From Planctomycetota bacterium (GTDB lineage: Bacteria; Planctomycetota; UBA1135; JACQFD01), in contig JAEUHX010000034.1 of assembly GCA_016792805.1 (NCBI GenBank), positions 62,001 to 126,000 on the forward strand: DNA of 64,000 nucleotides, read 5' to 3'. Every line of letters begins with the position of its first letter. Within the stretch, counting starts at the first letter, position 1. Shown one piece after another: positions 17,527 to 25,574 of this stretch. The translations under genes and the position numbers were made by a program. The notes beneath the pieces are model-generated. The model was given only the letters and a program-made list of their open reading frames with translations. It did not search any database and was not told the origin of the DNA.

Positions 17527-17615
17527 AGGCGGCTCGAACCGAAGGGGCGCAAGGATAGGCAGAGGGCGCGGTCTGTCCCATGGCGCGCCCTTCGTGGAGG
17601 ATGGCTCATCCCGCG

Positions 17616-18668
17616 ATGGCAACCGATTCTCCGGACACGGTCGCGCTCACTCGATTCGGCTGGAATGCCGACGTGGCGCGCGCTTGGGAGCGCCAGCGAC
17701 CGCTCGGGGCGCGACCGGCGCGTCTCACCGCCGTACACCGCGCGACGGTGGAGCTGGAGTTCGGGCATGGGCGCGAGGCGGCGCGTGTGCTCCCCGCGCT
17801 GCTGGGCGAGAGCTTCGCGACGGGCGATTGGGTCGCCGTAGAGCACGACGAGATGGGGGCGCTCTGGGTTGTCGCTCGCCTCGAGCGTCGCACCGAACTC
17901 GCACGCGCGACCGCATCGGGCGCTCGGCAGCTGCTCGCTGCGAACGTTGACGTGCTCTTCGTCGTGATGGGGCTGGACGGAGACTGGAGCCCGCGGCGCG
18001 TGGATCGCTATCTCGCGCTGGCGAGGCAGGGCGGTGTGGAGGCAGTCGTGGTCCTGACGAAGGCCGATTTGTGCGAAGAGGCGGCCGCGCGCGCGGCGGA
18101 GCTGGAGCGGCGGCTCCCGCCGGAGACGGCGATCCACGCGGTCGATGGACGTGGTCGTTCGGCAGCGGCGGCGCTGGCGCGCCATCTCGGGCCAGGGCGC
18201 ACGGCCGTTCTGCTCGGCTCCTCCGGTGCCGGCAAGTCGACTCTCGCGAATACGCTGCTCGGCGCCGAGGTCCAGCGGACAGGGGCAGTGCGCGAAGGCG
18301 ACGACACCGGAAAGCACACGACGACCTCGCGCGTGCTGCTGGCGTTACCGGACGGGGCGTGCCTCATCGATACGCCGGGGCTGCGGGGGCTGCAGCTCTC
18401 GGCCGGCGAGGAGGAGGTGCAGGAGTTCTTTGTGGACGTGAGCGAGCTGGCCGCGAGATGTCACTTTCGCGATTGCCGGCATGAGAGCGAGCCCGGCTGC
18501 GCCGTGCGTGGACATGTGGATTCCGATCGGCTCGATAATCTGCACAAAATGCAGCGCGAGGCGGCGCGCCTCGAGGAGGATGCGCAGGCGCGCAAGGAGC
18601 GGCGCGGCGGCGACAAGGCGATCTCGAAGGCGCTCCGCGCCTGGGTGAAGCAGAAGCGGGCTACGTAG
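17616..18668 (+). CDS. rsgA: small ribosomal subunit biogenesis GTPase
   Basis: RsgA (YjeQ) is a circularly permuted GTPase that checks maturation of the 30S decoding centre. The order of motifs shows the permutation: G4 LTKADL comes first, then the P-loop GSSGAGKST, switch region TGKHTTT and G3 DTPGLRGL. The C-terminal zinc-binding finger is present (CHFRDCRHESEPGCAV). An N-terminal OB fold (GDWVAVEHDEMGALWVVARL) precedes the GTPase. Several ATGs are available (17580, 17601, 17616); the last gives the typical short N-terminus before TRFGWN. It diverges from the RecB-like nuclease. A housekeeping gene. Confidence 0.92.
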   Translation: MATDSPDTVALTRFGWNADVARAWERQRPLGARPARLTAVHRATVELEFGHGREAARVLPALLGESFATGDWVAVEHDEMGALWVVARLERRTELARATASGARQLLAANVDVLFVVMGLDGDWSPRRVDRYLALARQGGVEAVVVLTKADLCEEAAARAAELERRLPPETAIHAVDGRGRSAAAALARHLGPGRTAVLLGSSGAGKSTLANTLLGAEVQRTGAVREGDDTGKHTTTSRVLLALPDGACLIDTPGLRGLQLSAGEEEVQEFFVDVSELAARCHFRDCRHESEPGCAVRGHVDSDRLDNLHKMQREAARLEEDAQARKERRGGDKAISKALRAWVKQKRAT

Positions 18669-18681
18669 AGGTGTCGTACTT

Positions 18682-19632
18682 ATGGAACCCTATATTGCGA
18701 ACACGGATCATCGATGGTTCAACTATCTCACGTCGATCTCGGCTGCGGGCAGGCTCGATGAGGTGAATTTTTGGTCTCCGCAGGCTCAGCGGCCCATGAA
18801 GGCGATGTCACCGGGTGCGCCGGTGTTCTTTCGATTGAAGTCACCAATCTCCAGCATCGCCGGCTACGGCTTCTTCGCGCATTTCGCCATGATGCCCATG
18901 GAGGAGGCATGGACCTGCTTCGGCAATAAAAATGGCGAGTCCGAGCGCGATCTGTTCTTTCAGCAAATAGGCGGCTATCAGGAAGAGACGATGCCTCTGC
19001 ATCAGCTGGCTGCTCGGTCGCTGGCGTGTACCATCCTTCGTCCTGCATGCTTTTGGCCGCGCGACCGATGGATTCGGTGGGCGGAGGGCGAAGGGTGGTC
19101 TTCAAACACCGTTCAGGGAAAGACGGAGAGGGATCCCGTGCGCGCGTCCCGCATTCTGAGCGAGATTACTTATGATCACGATGTTGCGTCGGAGTACTCC
19201 GAGGAGTTCAGTCTCATCGCGTGCGATGAGAGGAAGCGCGCCGCTGCAGTAGCCGCCATGAGGGAAGGCCAAGGGACGTTCCGCGCGAGGCTACTTGGCG
19301 CGTATCGAGGCGCCTGCGCAATCACGGGAGAGCACACTGAGCCCGTGCTTGACGCTGCACACATCCAGCCGTATCTCGGTCCTCGGAGTAACCACGTGCA
19401 GAATGGAATCGTGCTTACGAAAGAGTTTCACACTCTCTTCGACATGGGACTCGTGGCTATCACTTCGGACTACAGAGTTCGCGTCTCCTCAAGAATTCGC
19501 GAGCGATGGCACAACGGGCACCGCTATTACGCCTTTGATAACCAGCCGCTCAAGTCACTTCCGGCGAATCGCGCGCAGCGTCCAAGCCGCGAGGCACTTC
19601 AGTGGCACACCGAGAAGATTTTTGTGGCGTAG
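18682..19632 (+). CDS. EVE-HNH endonuclease, candidate modification-dependent restriction enzyme
   Basis: A 316-residue protein. The first 150 residues look like an EVE/PUA-like domain (WFNYLTSIS, GAPVFFRLKSP, GYGFFAHF, then FGNKNGES), a fold that binds modified bases in a pocket. Residues 215-290 are an HNH nuclease: CAITG, VLDAAHIQPY with the metal-binding His, NHVQNGIVL with the central Asn, and LFDMGLVAI. EVE-HNH proteins such as VcaM4I cleave DNA containing modified cytosines, so the protein probably restricts modified phage DNA. Base composition is lower in GC than rsgA before it, fitting acquisition. It starts 13 bases after rsgA, with AGAGG upstream of the ATG, and could be read from the rsgA transcript. 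Confidence 0.78.
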   Translation: MEPYIANTDHRWFNYLTSISAAGRLDEVNFWSPQAQRPMKAMSPGAPVFFRLKSPISSIAGYGFFAHFAMMPMEEAWTCFGNKNGESERDLFFQQIGGYQEETMPLHQLAARSLACTILRPACFWPRDRWIRWAEGEGWSSNTVQGKTERDPVRASRILSEITYDHDVASEYSEEFSLIACDERKRAAAVAAMREGQGTFRARLLGAYRGACAITGEHTEPVLDAAHIQPYLGPRSNHVQNGIVLTKEFHTLFDMGLVAITSDYRVRVSSRIRERWHNGHRYYAFDNQPLKSLPANRAQRPSREALQWHTEKIFVA

Positions 19633-20097
19633 CGGGCTTCCGGTCCAAAGCAGTGCGAGCAACCTCGAGACCTCAGAGAGCTGATTCATGGATCTCTTTG
19701 AGAAGAAGCTTCGCTCTCCTCAGCAGAAAACAGGAATCTCGATCGACGCTAGATCTTGATCAGACTGCAACTTCCAGCTTCACAGATTGAAGGGCAAGCT
19801 GGAATGGGGCGTGAGTCGGTCTCGGCGCGAATGCGAAGAAACCAACATTCCATGATTCCTTCGAGTTCCGGACGGCTCTAGGAGTCTCGATGGACTGATG
19901 AGTGGGCTTGGTGCGCGCGGATGGGGCGGCGCATGTGCCGACCCTTCAGATCGATTCAAAGTGATGCGCTTTTGTTTCATCCTCCGTAGGGCGCGGGCAC
20001 CGCCCGCGACGATCTCGCGCGCGCATGCGCGCGCGGATGAAGAAAAGCCTGTAGGAAGTTGAGCGAACAAGCGCAACCCGCATCGCTCTCCTGGACC
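19633..20097. other. intergenic region between EVE-HNH gene and mqnA
   Basis: About 465 bases between two convergent genes. I see no open frame with coding character and no tRNA-like fold. The right part contains a GC-rich inverted repeat (GCGGGC...GCCCGC near 19992-20007) and a 20-base perfect palindrome (listed separately), which may act as terminators for the converging genes. The left part is more AT-rich and may be leftover of the acquired segment. Confidence 0.5.
20016..20035. repeat. 20-base perfect palindrome
   Basis: The alternating CG sequence centred on GCATGC reads the same on both strands over 20 bases. It lies 60 bases beyond the stop of mqnA, so a transcript could form a hairpin only with a very tight loop; a role as a terminator or a protein-binding site is possible but unproven. 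Alternating pyrimidine-purine runs can also adopt Z-DNA. Confidence 0.5.
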
Positions 20098-20973
20098 CTA
20101 GGAGTATTCAAGAATGACAGGCGACGGGGCGACGCCGTCCTCCGCGAGGCCGAGCTCGGCGGCGCGGCGGCCGAATTCGGCGAGAGATTCCACATATCCG
20201 GGTGCGTCGAGGTCGTAGCGGCAGGCGTCGCGAAGGTAGCCTTCGAGGAACGCCGCGGGGAGGCCGATGGTGCGCTCGCCTTCAAGCGCGATCTGTGGAA
20301 TGTTATGAATGCCGAGGTCGCGGGCTGCGCGGAGGGCAGCGATCTGGTCGCGGGTGACGGCGACCCCGGGGCGCACGAGCCAAAGTGCAAAGACCGTGGG
20401 AAGACCAGTCAGGCGGCGCCAGAGGGCCGCAAGATCATACACTTCCACCTCGACCTCGGGCGTGCTTCGAAGCTGCGCCGCGTGGCGAAGCGCCGCGTCG
20501 CCGATGCGAATATACGCATGGGCGCCGGTGCGCGACGGATCGCCTCCGGGCGAAGTTTCGACGGCTCGCACCGCCGGTGCTCCCATTCCGCGCAGGACGA
20601 TTTGTGCCAGCGCCGCGCCCGACCGGCTCGCGGGGTCGAGCGCAAGAGTTGTGCACTCCTCCAGAGGCACGCGCGAGAACATCAGCACGCTCCGAACTTC
20701 CCGCTCCGCACCGATACAAATGCCCGGAACGTAACGATAGCCGGGGCGGCGGAATCCCTCGATGGACGAACAGAGGGCCACGTCGATCGCGCCGTCGCGC
20801 AGGCGTGCGATCAGCTCGGCAGGCGTTGCGCGGACCACCTCGAAGTGCGGGCTTCGGTCGAGTCCCTCCACGCAAGGGCGACCGGCGAGGTAGGGCACCG
20901 CACCGAGCCGCAGCCTGGGAGGCAGAGACGAAGTCAAGGAACCAGCGTAGCAGGCCGAGCGTACGCGGAGCAC
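20098..20973 (-). CDS. mqnA: chorismate dehydratase of the futalosine menaquinone pathway
   Basis: A periplasmic-binding-protein-like fold of 291 residues matching MqnA, which dehydrates chorismate in the first dedicated part of the futalosine route to menaquinone. Characteristic parts: LRLGAVPYLAGRP at the N-terminus (usual RIGAVSYLNTRP), LRDGAIDVALCSS, TLALDPASRSGAALAQI and GLPTVFALWLVRP. The ATG at 20973 adds about 20 residues ahead of the conserved start; a TTG at residue 13 is an alternative. No other mqn gene is in the window, as is common when the pathway is scattered. Confidence 0.85.
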   Translation of the reverse strand: MLRVRSACYAGSLTSSLPPRLRLGAVPYLAGRPCVEGLDRSPHFEVVRATPAELIARLRDGAIDVALCSSIEGFRRPGYRYVPGICIGAEREVRSVLMFSRVPLEECTTLALDPASRSGAALAQIVLRGMGAPAVRAVETSPGGDPSRTGAHAYIRIGDAALRHAAQLRSTPEVEVEVYDLAALWRRLTGLPTVFALWLVRPGVAVTRDQIAALRAARDLGIHNIPQIALEGERTIGLPAAFLEGYLRDACRYDLDAPGYVESLAEFGRRAAELGLAEDGVAPSPVILEYS

Positions 20974-21164
20974 CGAGCCGCGCGGCTGTGACGGGGTGCT
21001 CTCTTCCGGTGCCGAAGGTCAAGGGCAGCGTCGTGCCCGGTACGAAATTCGCAACAGAGCCGCACGCTTCCGAGTTCTCTGATTCCCATCGCGCGGCTGC
21101 CCGCAGCTTTCGCGCTGTGCTGGATCGCAGAGCGTCAACCCGTTCCCTACTCCTCGAGGATGCC

Positions 21165-21632
21165 ATGAAGATCGACGACCTGATGACGCGCGACGTGTCC
21201 ACGATTCACCCCGATGACAATCTTGCAACGGCTGCCCGGAAAATGTGGGAGCACGATTGCGGAATTCTGCCCGTCGTGCACCCCGAAGACGGAACGCTGG
21301 TGGGAGTGCTGACCGACCGTGATGTGTGCATCTCCACATGTATGGAAGGGGCCGCGCCGGGCGAGATCCCCGTCGTGAAGGCGATGTCGCGGCAGCTCTT
21401 CACATGTCCGACGGGAAGTGATCTCGCGGCGGTCCACAACGTCATGCGGCGGAATCAGGTGCGGCGCGTGCCGGTCGTCGACGGCGAGCGAAAGATTGTG
21501 GGTCTGATCTCGATCAATGATCTCGCCCTGGCCGCCGATGCGGCCACCGGACCGAAGGCCGGAGAGCAGCGCGCCGAGGTTGCGCGCACCCTCGCAGCGG
21601 TCTGCCGCCATCACGTCGCAGCCGGTGCGTAA
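21165..21632 (+). CDS. CBS-domain pair protein
   Basis: A 155-residue protein made almost entirely of two CBS motifs: MKIDDLMTRDVSTIHPDD with CGILPVVHPEDGTLVGVLTD, and VVKAMSRQLFTC with RRNQVRRVPVVDGERKIVGL followed by ISINDLALA. Such stand-alone pairs bind adenine nucleotides and act as energy or redox sensors on a partner. The ATG at 21165 is preceded by GAGGA; the open frame upstream of it mirrors mqnA. No partner is evident from the neighbours. Confidence 0.9.
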   Translation: MKIDDLMTRDVSTIHPDDNLATAARKMWEHDCGILPVVHPEDGTLVGVLTDRDVCISTCMEGAAPGEIPVVKAMSRQLFTCPTGSDLAAVHNVMRRNQVRRVPVVDGERKIVGLISINDLALAADAATGPKAGEQRAEVARTLAAVCRHHVAAGA

Positions 21633-21878
21633 CCGGCGGGGCATGCACCTTGAGGACGTTTCAAGAGTCATCCGAGCTGCGCGCGGGCCTTGTCGCCCAT
21701 CGCTGCGTCGGCCCTTCCTCGTCGTAACTCTTTGGCTACGCCTGCGGGGGGCTTCTTGCGCTGGACGACGATTCCTCGCGCTCACAGTGCGCAGCACCAG
21801 TGCAAGCACCGGGAGCACTTTTGAAGCGTCCTCCCTTGCCGAAGCAAGCTCCACCCGCCTCAATTTCGGTTCTACTTC

Positions 21879-23504
21879 TTACTCATCGAACGCTGCGGGC
21901 GGAGCCTGCTTTGCAGTCTCCTTTGCCCGCACGTCCGTCATCACCGCGTCCGTCAGCAGCAGTGTGCCGGCCGCGGAAACCGCGTTTTCGAGCCCGAGGC
22001 GAACCACTTTTGTGGGATCAATGATCCCAGCCTCCACCAGGTCGACATAGACACCGGCTTGAGCGTCGAATCCCATATTCCCCGCCGACGCGCGCATCTT
22101 CTCCACGACCACGCCGCCCTCGGCGCCCGAGTTCTCGGCGATCCGGCGCGCCGGAGTCTCCAGCGCGCGACGCAGGATGGCCATCCCCGTGCGCAAATCG
22201 CCCGACGCCTCGGCGAGCGCCCGCTCCAGTGCGGGAACACACCTCAATAATGCAAGCCCGCCGCCGGGAACGATTCCCTCCGCAACGGCCGCCTTCGCAG
22301 CGCTGATCGCGTCGTCGAAGGCTTCGTGCCGCGATTTGAGGTCACTTTCTGTCATGGCGCCCACGCGAATCACCGCGACGCCTCCGGTGAGCTTTGCAAG
22401 CCGCTCCTGGAGTTTCTCGCGATCGTAGTCGCTCGTGCACTTTTCGATCTGCTTTCGGATCTGTGCGATTCGAGCCTGGATCGCATCGGGCTTTCCGGTG
22501 CCGCCGACGAGCGTAGTCTTCTCCCGTTCGACCACGACTCTCCGTGCGCGCCCAAGCTCCGTGAGCTGGACGTGCTCGAGTTTCACCCCGAGTTCCTCCG
22601 CGAAGACGTGGCCGCCCGTTAACACGGCCATGTCCTCGAGCATCTCCTTGCGGCGGTCGCCGAACCCTGGGGCCTTCACCGCGACGCAAGGGAGCGTTCC
22701 GCGGAGCTTGTTCACTACGAGCGTGGCGAGCGCCTCGCCTTCGACGTCCTCAGCCACCAGCAGCACGGGGCGCGCCGCCTTCGCCACTTCTTCCAGGATC
22801 GGAATGAGGTCACGCGCGTTCGAGATCTTGCGGTCGAAGAGCAGCACATAAGGCTCCTCGAGCACCGCCTCCATCTTCTCCGTGTCAGTGGCGAAATATG
22901 GAGATAAGTAGCCTCTGTCGAACTGCATTCCCTCCACGACCTCAAGCACGGTTTCTGTGCCTTTTGCTTCCTCAACGGTGATGACCCCTTCATTGCCCAC
23001 ACGCTCCAGGGCGTCGGCAACAAGCTTCCCCATCACGGGATCATTGTGGGCGGAGATCGTCGCGATCTGCTCTTTCTCTTTGCGGCTACGGATCGGACGC
23101 GAAAGCCGCCTCAGCTCTTCTGTGACGATCATGACAGCACGCTCGACGCCGCGCTTCAGCTCAATGGCATTCGCGCCGGCTGCCACATTTCGGAGCCCTT
23201 CGGCAAGGATGGCGTGGGCGAGGAGCGCCGAAGTGCTCGTGCCGTCGCCGACCGCATCGCCCGTTCGCTCCGCCGCTTGGCGAATCATGCGGGCGCCCAG
23301 GTTCTCCTCGGGGTCTTCGATCTCAAACTCCTTGGCGATCGTCACGCCGTCATTACAAACGAGCGGCGCTCCCCACTTGCGTTCGATCAGCACGCATCGG
23401 GACCGCGGGCCAAGAGTCACGCGAATGGCATCGGCCAGGGCCGTCGCTCCCTTCAGGAGCTTCTCCTGCGCCGGCGCACCAAAAAGCACTTTCTTGTGTG
23501 TCAT
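21879..23504 (-). CDS. groEL: chaperonin GroEL (Hsp60), orphan copy
   Basis: A 541-residue GroEL beginning [20 protein letters not shown]. The ATPase signatures are present ([44 protein letters not shown], and [10 protein letters not shown] near the C-terminus). The ATG at 23504 is preceded by GAGGCGG; the frame stays open upstream but without GroEL sequence. Unusual points: no groES next to it, no visible CIRCE repeat, and the tail ends APPAAFDE instead of the usual Gly-Met repeats. It is therefore probably a secondary, specialised GroEL rather than the main housekeeping copy. Divergent from the archease-rtcB pair. Confidence 0.9.
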   Translation of the reverse strand: MTHKKVLFGAPAQEKLLKGATALADAIRVTLGPRSRCVLIERKWGAPLVCNDGVTIAKEFEIEDPEENLGARMIRQAAERTGDAVGDGTSTSALLAHAILAEGLRNVAAGANAIELKRGVERAVMIVTEELRRLSRPIRSRKEKEQIATISAHNDPVMGKLVADALERVGNEGVITVEEAKGTETVLEVVEGMQFDRGYLSPYFATDTEKMEAVLEEPYVLLFDRKISNARDLIPILEEVAKAARPVLLVAEDVEGEALATLVVNKLRGTLPCVAVKAPGFGDRRKEMLEDMAVLTGGHVFAEELGVKLEHVQLTELGRARRVVVEREKTTLVGGTGKPDAIQARIAQIRKQIEKCTSDYDREKLQERLAKLTGGVAVIRVGAMTESDLKSRHEAFDDAISAAKAAVAEGIVPGGGLALLRCVPALERALAEASGDLRTGMAILRRALETPARRIAENSGAEGGVVVEKMRASAGNMGFDAQAGVYVDLVEAGIIDPTKVVRLGLENAVSAAGTLLLTDAVMTDVRAKETAKQAPPAAFDE

Positions 23505-23703
23505 TGTGGGAACCGCCTCGCAAGGGGACGCTGTTGCGAATGGTGTGCCGCGCGCCGCCGCAGGGTGGGCAGCGGGAGTGTGTCTTTTTGAGCCATCGGC
23601 AGCGGTCCTCAGGGGCTCGTGGGCGGCCGCGCGCGGGGGCGCGGCCTGCGGGCGCGCGGCGCCTCTTCCCAGGCGCGTCGGTGAAGCGCACACTTCGAGC
23701 GCC

Positions 23704-24126
23704 ATGCCCGCACCCGCTCCCTGGGAGACCTTCCCGCACGACGCCGATGTCGGCGTGCGCGGTCGCGGAGCGACGCGCGAGGAAGCGTTCGCGAATGCCG
23801 CCATGGCGATGACTTCGATCATTACAGAGCCATCGAACGTCGAGCGGCACGACTCCATTGAGATCTCCTGCGAATGCCCCGATGAGGAGCTGTTGCTCGT
23901 TGAGTTCCTGAATTCTGTGATATTTCAAATGGCCGTTCGCCATCTTCTTTTCTCGAAGTTTCTCGTCACGATCGACGGGAACAAGCTGCACGCCATCCTC
24001 GTCGGCGAGCCGGTGAGCGTGAAGCGCCATCAGCCGGCCGTCGAAGTGAAGGGCGCGACGCTCACGGAGCTTGCAGTCGAGAAGGGAGCCGACGGATGGG
24101 TGGCTCAGTGCGTCGTCGATGTGTGA
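23704..24126 (+). CDS. archease, RtcB activating factor
   Basis: A 140-residue protein starting [20 protein letters not shown], with the H-D-A-D-x-G metal-binding motif, then [11 protein letters not shown] and the C-terminal [17 protein letters not shown]. Archease helps the RNA ligase RtcB form its guanylated intermediate and go through many rounds. The gene stops 9 bases before rtcB, so the two are surely one transcript. The frame extends upstream of the ATG at 23704 but only mirrors groEL. Confidence 0.92.
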   Translation: MPAPAPWETFPHDADVGVRGRGATREEAFANAAMAMTSIITEPSNVERHDSIEISCECPDEELLLVEFLNSVIFQMAVRHLLFSKFLVTIDGNKLHAILVGEPVSVKRHQPAVEVKGATLTELAVEKGADGWVAQCVVDV

Positions 24127-24135
24127 TCAATTGTC

Positions 24136-25566
24136 ATGGATCTCCATAAGCTCCAGCAGCGCTCCGAAACAGAATTTGTGATTCCCAAGCGCGGCGCGAT
24201 GCGCGTGCCGGGGATTCTCTATGCCACGGCGAACCTCGTCCTGGATATGGACGACAAGGTGGCGGAGCAGGTCGCCAACGTCGCCGCCCTTCCCGGCATC
24301 GTGCGCGCCTCCTACGCGATGCCCGATGCGCATTGGGGCTATGGCTTTCCGATCGGCGGAGTCGCTGCCTTCGATCCCGACGAGGGCGGGGTCATCTCTG
24401 CTGGAGGTGTGGGATTCGACATCTCTTGCGGCGTGCGCATGCTTCGCACGGAGCTTGAGCTCGCACAAGTGGAGAAGCACAAAAAGCTGCTTGCGGATCA
24501 GCTTTTCCAACACATCCCGGCGGGGGTGGGAAGCACCGGCAAGCTCCGCCTCGACCGCGAGGAGATGGATCGCATGCTCCAGGGCGGCGCGCGCTGGGCG
24601 ATATCGCGCGGCTACGGCCGCGAGGAAGACCTCGATCGGACCGAGGAGCATGGCTGCATGGCGGGAGCCGAGCCCAAACAGGTCTCTTCGGAGGCGAAGC
24701 AGCGCCAGCAGGATGAAGTGGGCACGCTTGGCTCGGGAAATCACTATCTCGAGGTGCAGCGCGTCGAGAAAGTGTATGACTCACAAATCGCTTCGGTCTT
24801 TGGTCTGCGCGAGAACGATGTGGTGATCTCGATTCACTGCGGCTCCCGCGGCCTCGGCCATCAGATCGGGACCGATTTCCTGAAGCGTATGTTTCTCGAC
24901 GCCAAGCAGCGCGGCCTCCACCTGCCGGAGCGCGAGCTCGCCTGCGCGCCGATTCGATCCGACCTCGGACGCGAGTACCTCGGTGCGATGCGCTCCGCGA
25001 TGAATTGTGCCATGGCCAATCGGCAGGTGCTCACTCATCTTACGCGCGAGACGCTATCGGGGATCTTCGGCGAAGTTCGGCTCCCGCTCCTCTACGACGT
25101 TTCCCACAATACCTGCAAGGAGGAGACCCACAGCGTCGACGGCGTGCGGCGGAAGCTTTTTGTGCACCGCAAGGGCGCGACGCGCGCTTTTGGCCCCGGG
25201 CATCCCGACGTGCCGGCGGTCTTTGCTTCGGTGGGGCAGCCCGTGCTCATCGGCGGGAGCATGGGGACCGCCTCCTATGTGCTCGCCGGAACGAGCACCG
25301 GCGAGTCGCTCTCGTTTGGCTCCGCGTGCCACGGCGCGGGGCGCGCCATGAGCCGCAACGAAGCCACAAAACGTTGGAATGGCAAGAACGTCGTAATGGA
25401 TCTTGAGCGCCGCGGAATCTTGATACGTAGTCCGTCGCTCCGCGGTGTCGCCGAGGAGGCCCCCGGAGCTTACAAAAACGTCGGCGAAGTGTGCGAAGCG
25501 GCGGAGCGCGCCGGCATCGCACGCCGAGTTGCGCGCGTGGTGCCGTTGGTCTGTGTGAAGGGGTAG
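24136..25566 (+). CDS. rtcB: RNA-splicing ligase RtcB
   Basis: RtcB joins a 2',3'-cyclic phosphate to a 5'-OH RNA end using GTP and Mn2+. The 476-residue chain has all signature parts: MPDAHWGYGFPIGG, the metal-binding D-x-x-C in GVGFDISCGVRM, GTLGSGNHYLEVQ, SIHCGSRGLGHQIG, and the guanylated histidine in ACHGAGRAMSR. In bacteria RtcB repairs RNAs cut by toxins or stress nucleases. The pairing with archease is conserved. The downstream gene is convergent, 9 bases away. Confidence 0.95.
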   Translation: MDLHKLQQRSETEFVIPKRGAMRVPGILYATANLVLDMDDKVAEQVANVAALPGIVRASYAMPDAHWGYGFPIGGVAAFDPDEGGVISAGGVGFDISCGVRMLRTELELAQVEKHKKLLADQLFQHIPAGVGSTGKLRLDREEMDRMLQGGARWAISRGYGREEDLDRTEEHGCMAGAEPKQVSSEAKQRQQDEVGTLGSGNHYLEVQRVEKVYDSQIASVFGLRENDVVISIHCGSRGLGHQIGTDFLKRMFLDAKQRGLHLPERELACAPIRSDLGREYLGAMRSAMNCAMANRQVLTHLTRETLSGIFGEVRLPLLYDVSHNTCKEETHSVDGVRRKLFVHRKGATRAFGPGHPDVPAVFASVGQPVLIGGSMGTASYVLAGTSTGESLSFGSACHGAGRAMSRNEATKRWNGKNVVMDLERRGILIRSPSLRGVAEEAPGAYKNVGEVCEAAERAGIARRVARVVPLVCVKG

Positions 25567-25574
25567 CTGCAGAT

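Noticed and set aside
16061..17581. N-terminal half of a 1087-codon minus frame ending in the helicase
   Set aside because: Arg/Ala-rich shadow of the RecB-like nuclease gene in another frame; the helicase starts at the GTG at 16060.
21661..21790. Peptide IVVQRKKPPAGVAKELRRG on the minus strand downstream of groEL
   Set aside because: Only about 35 codons between stops, no start, no family; probably chance in GC-rich DNA.
23505..23703. CIRCE operator upstream of groEL
   Set aside because: No TTAGCACTC-N9-GAGTGCTAA-like inverted repeat seen in the divergent gap.
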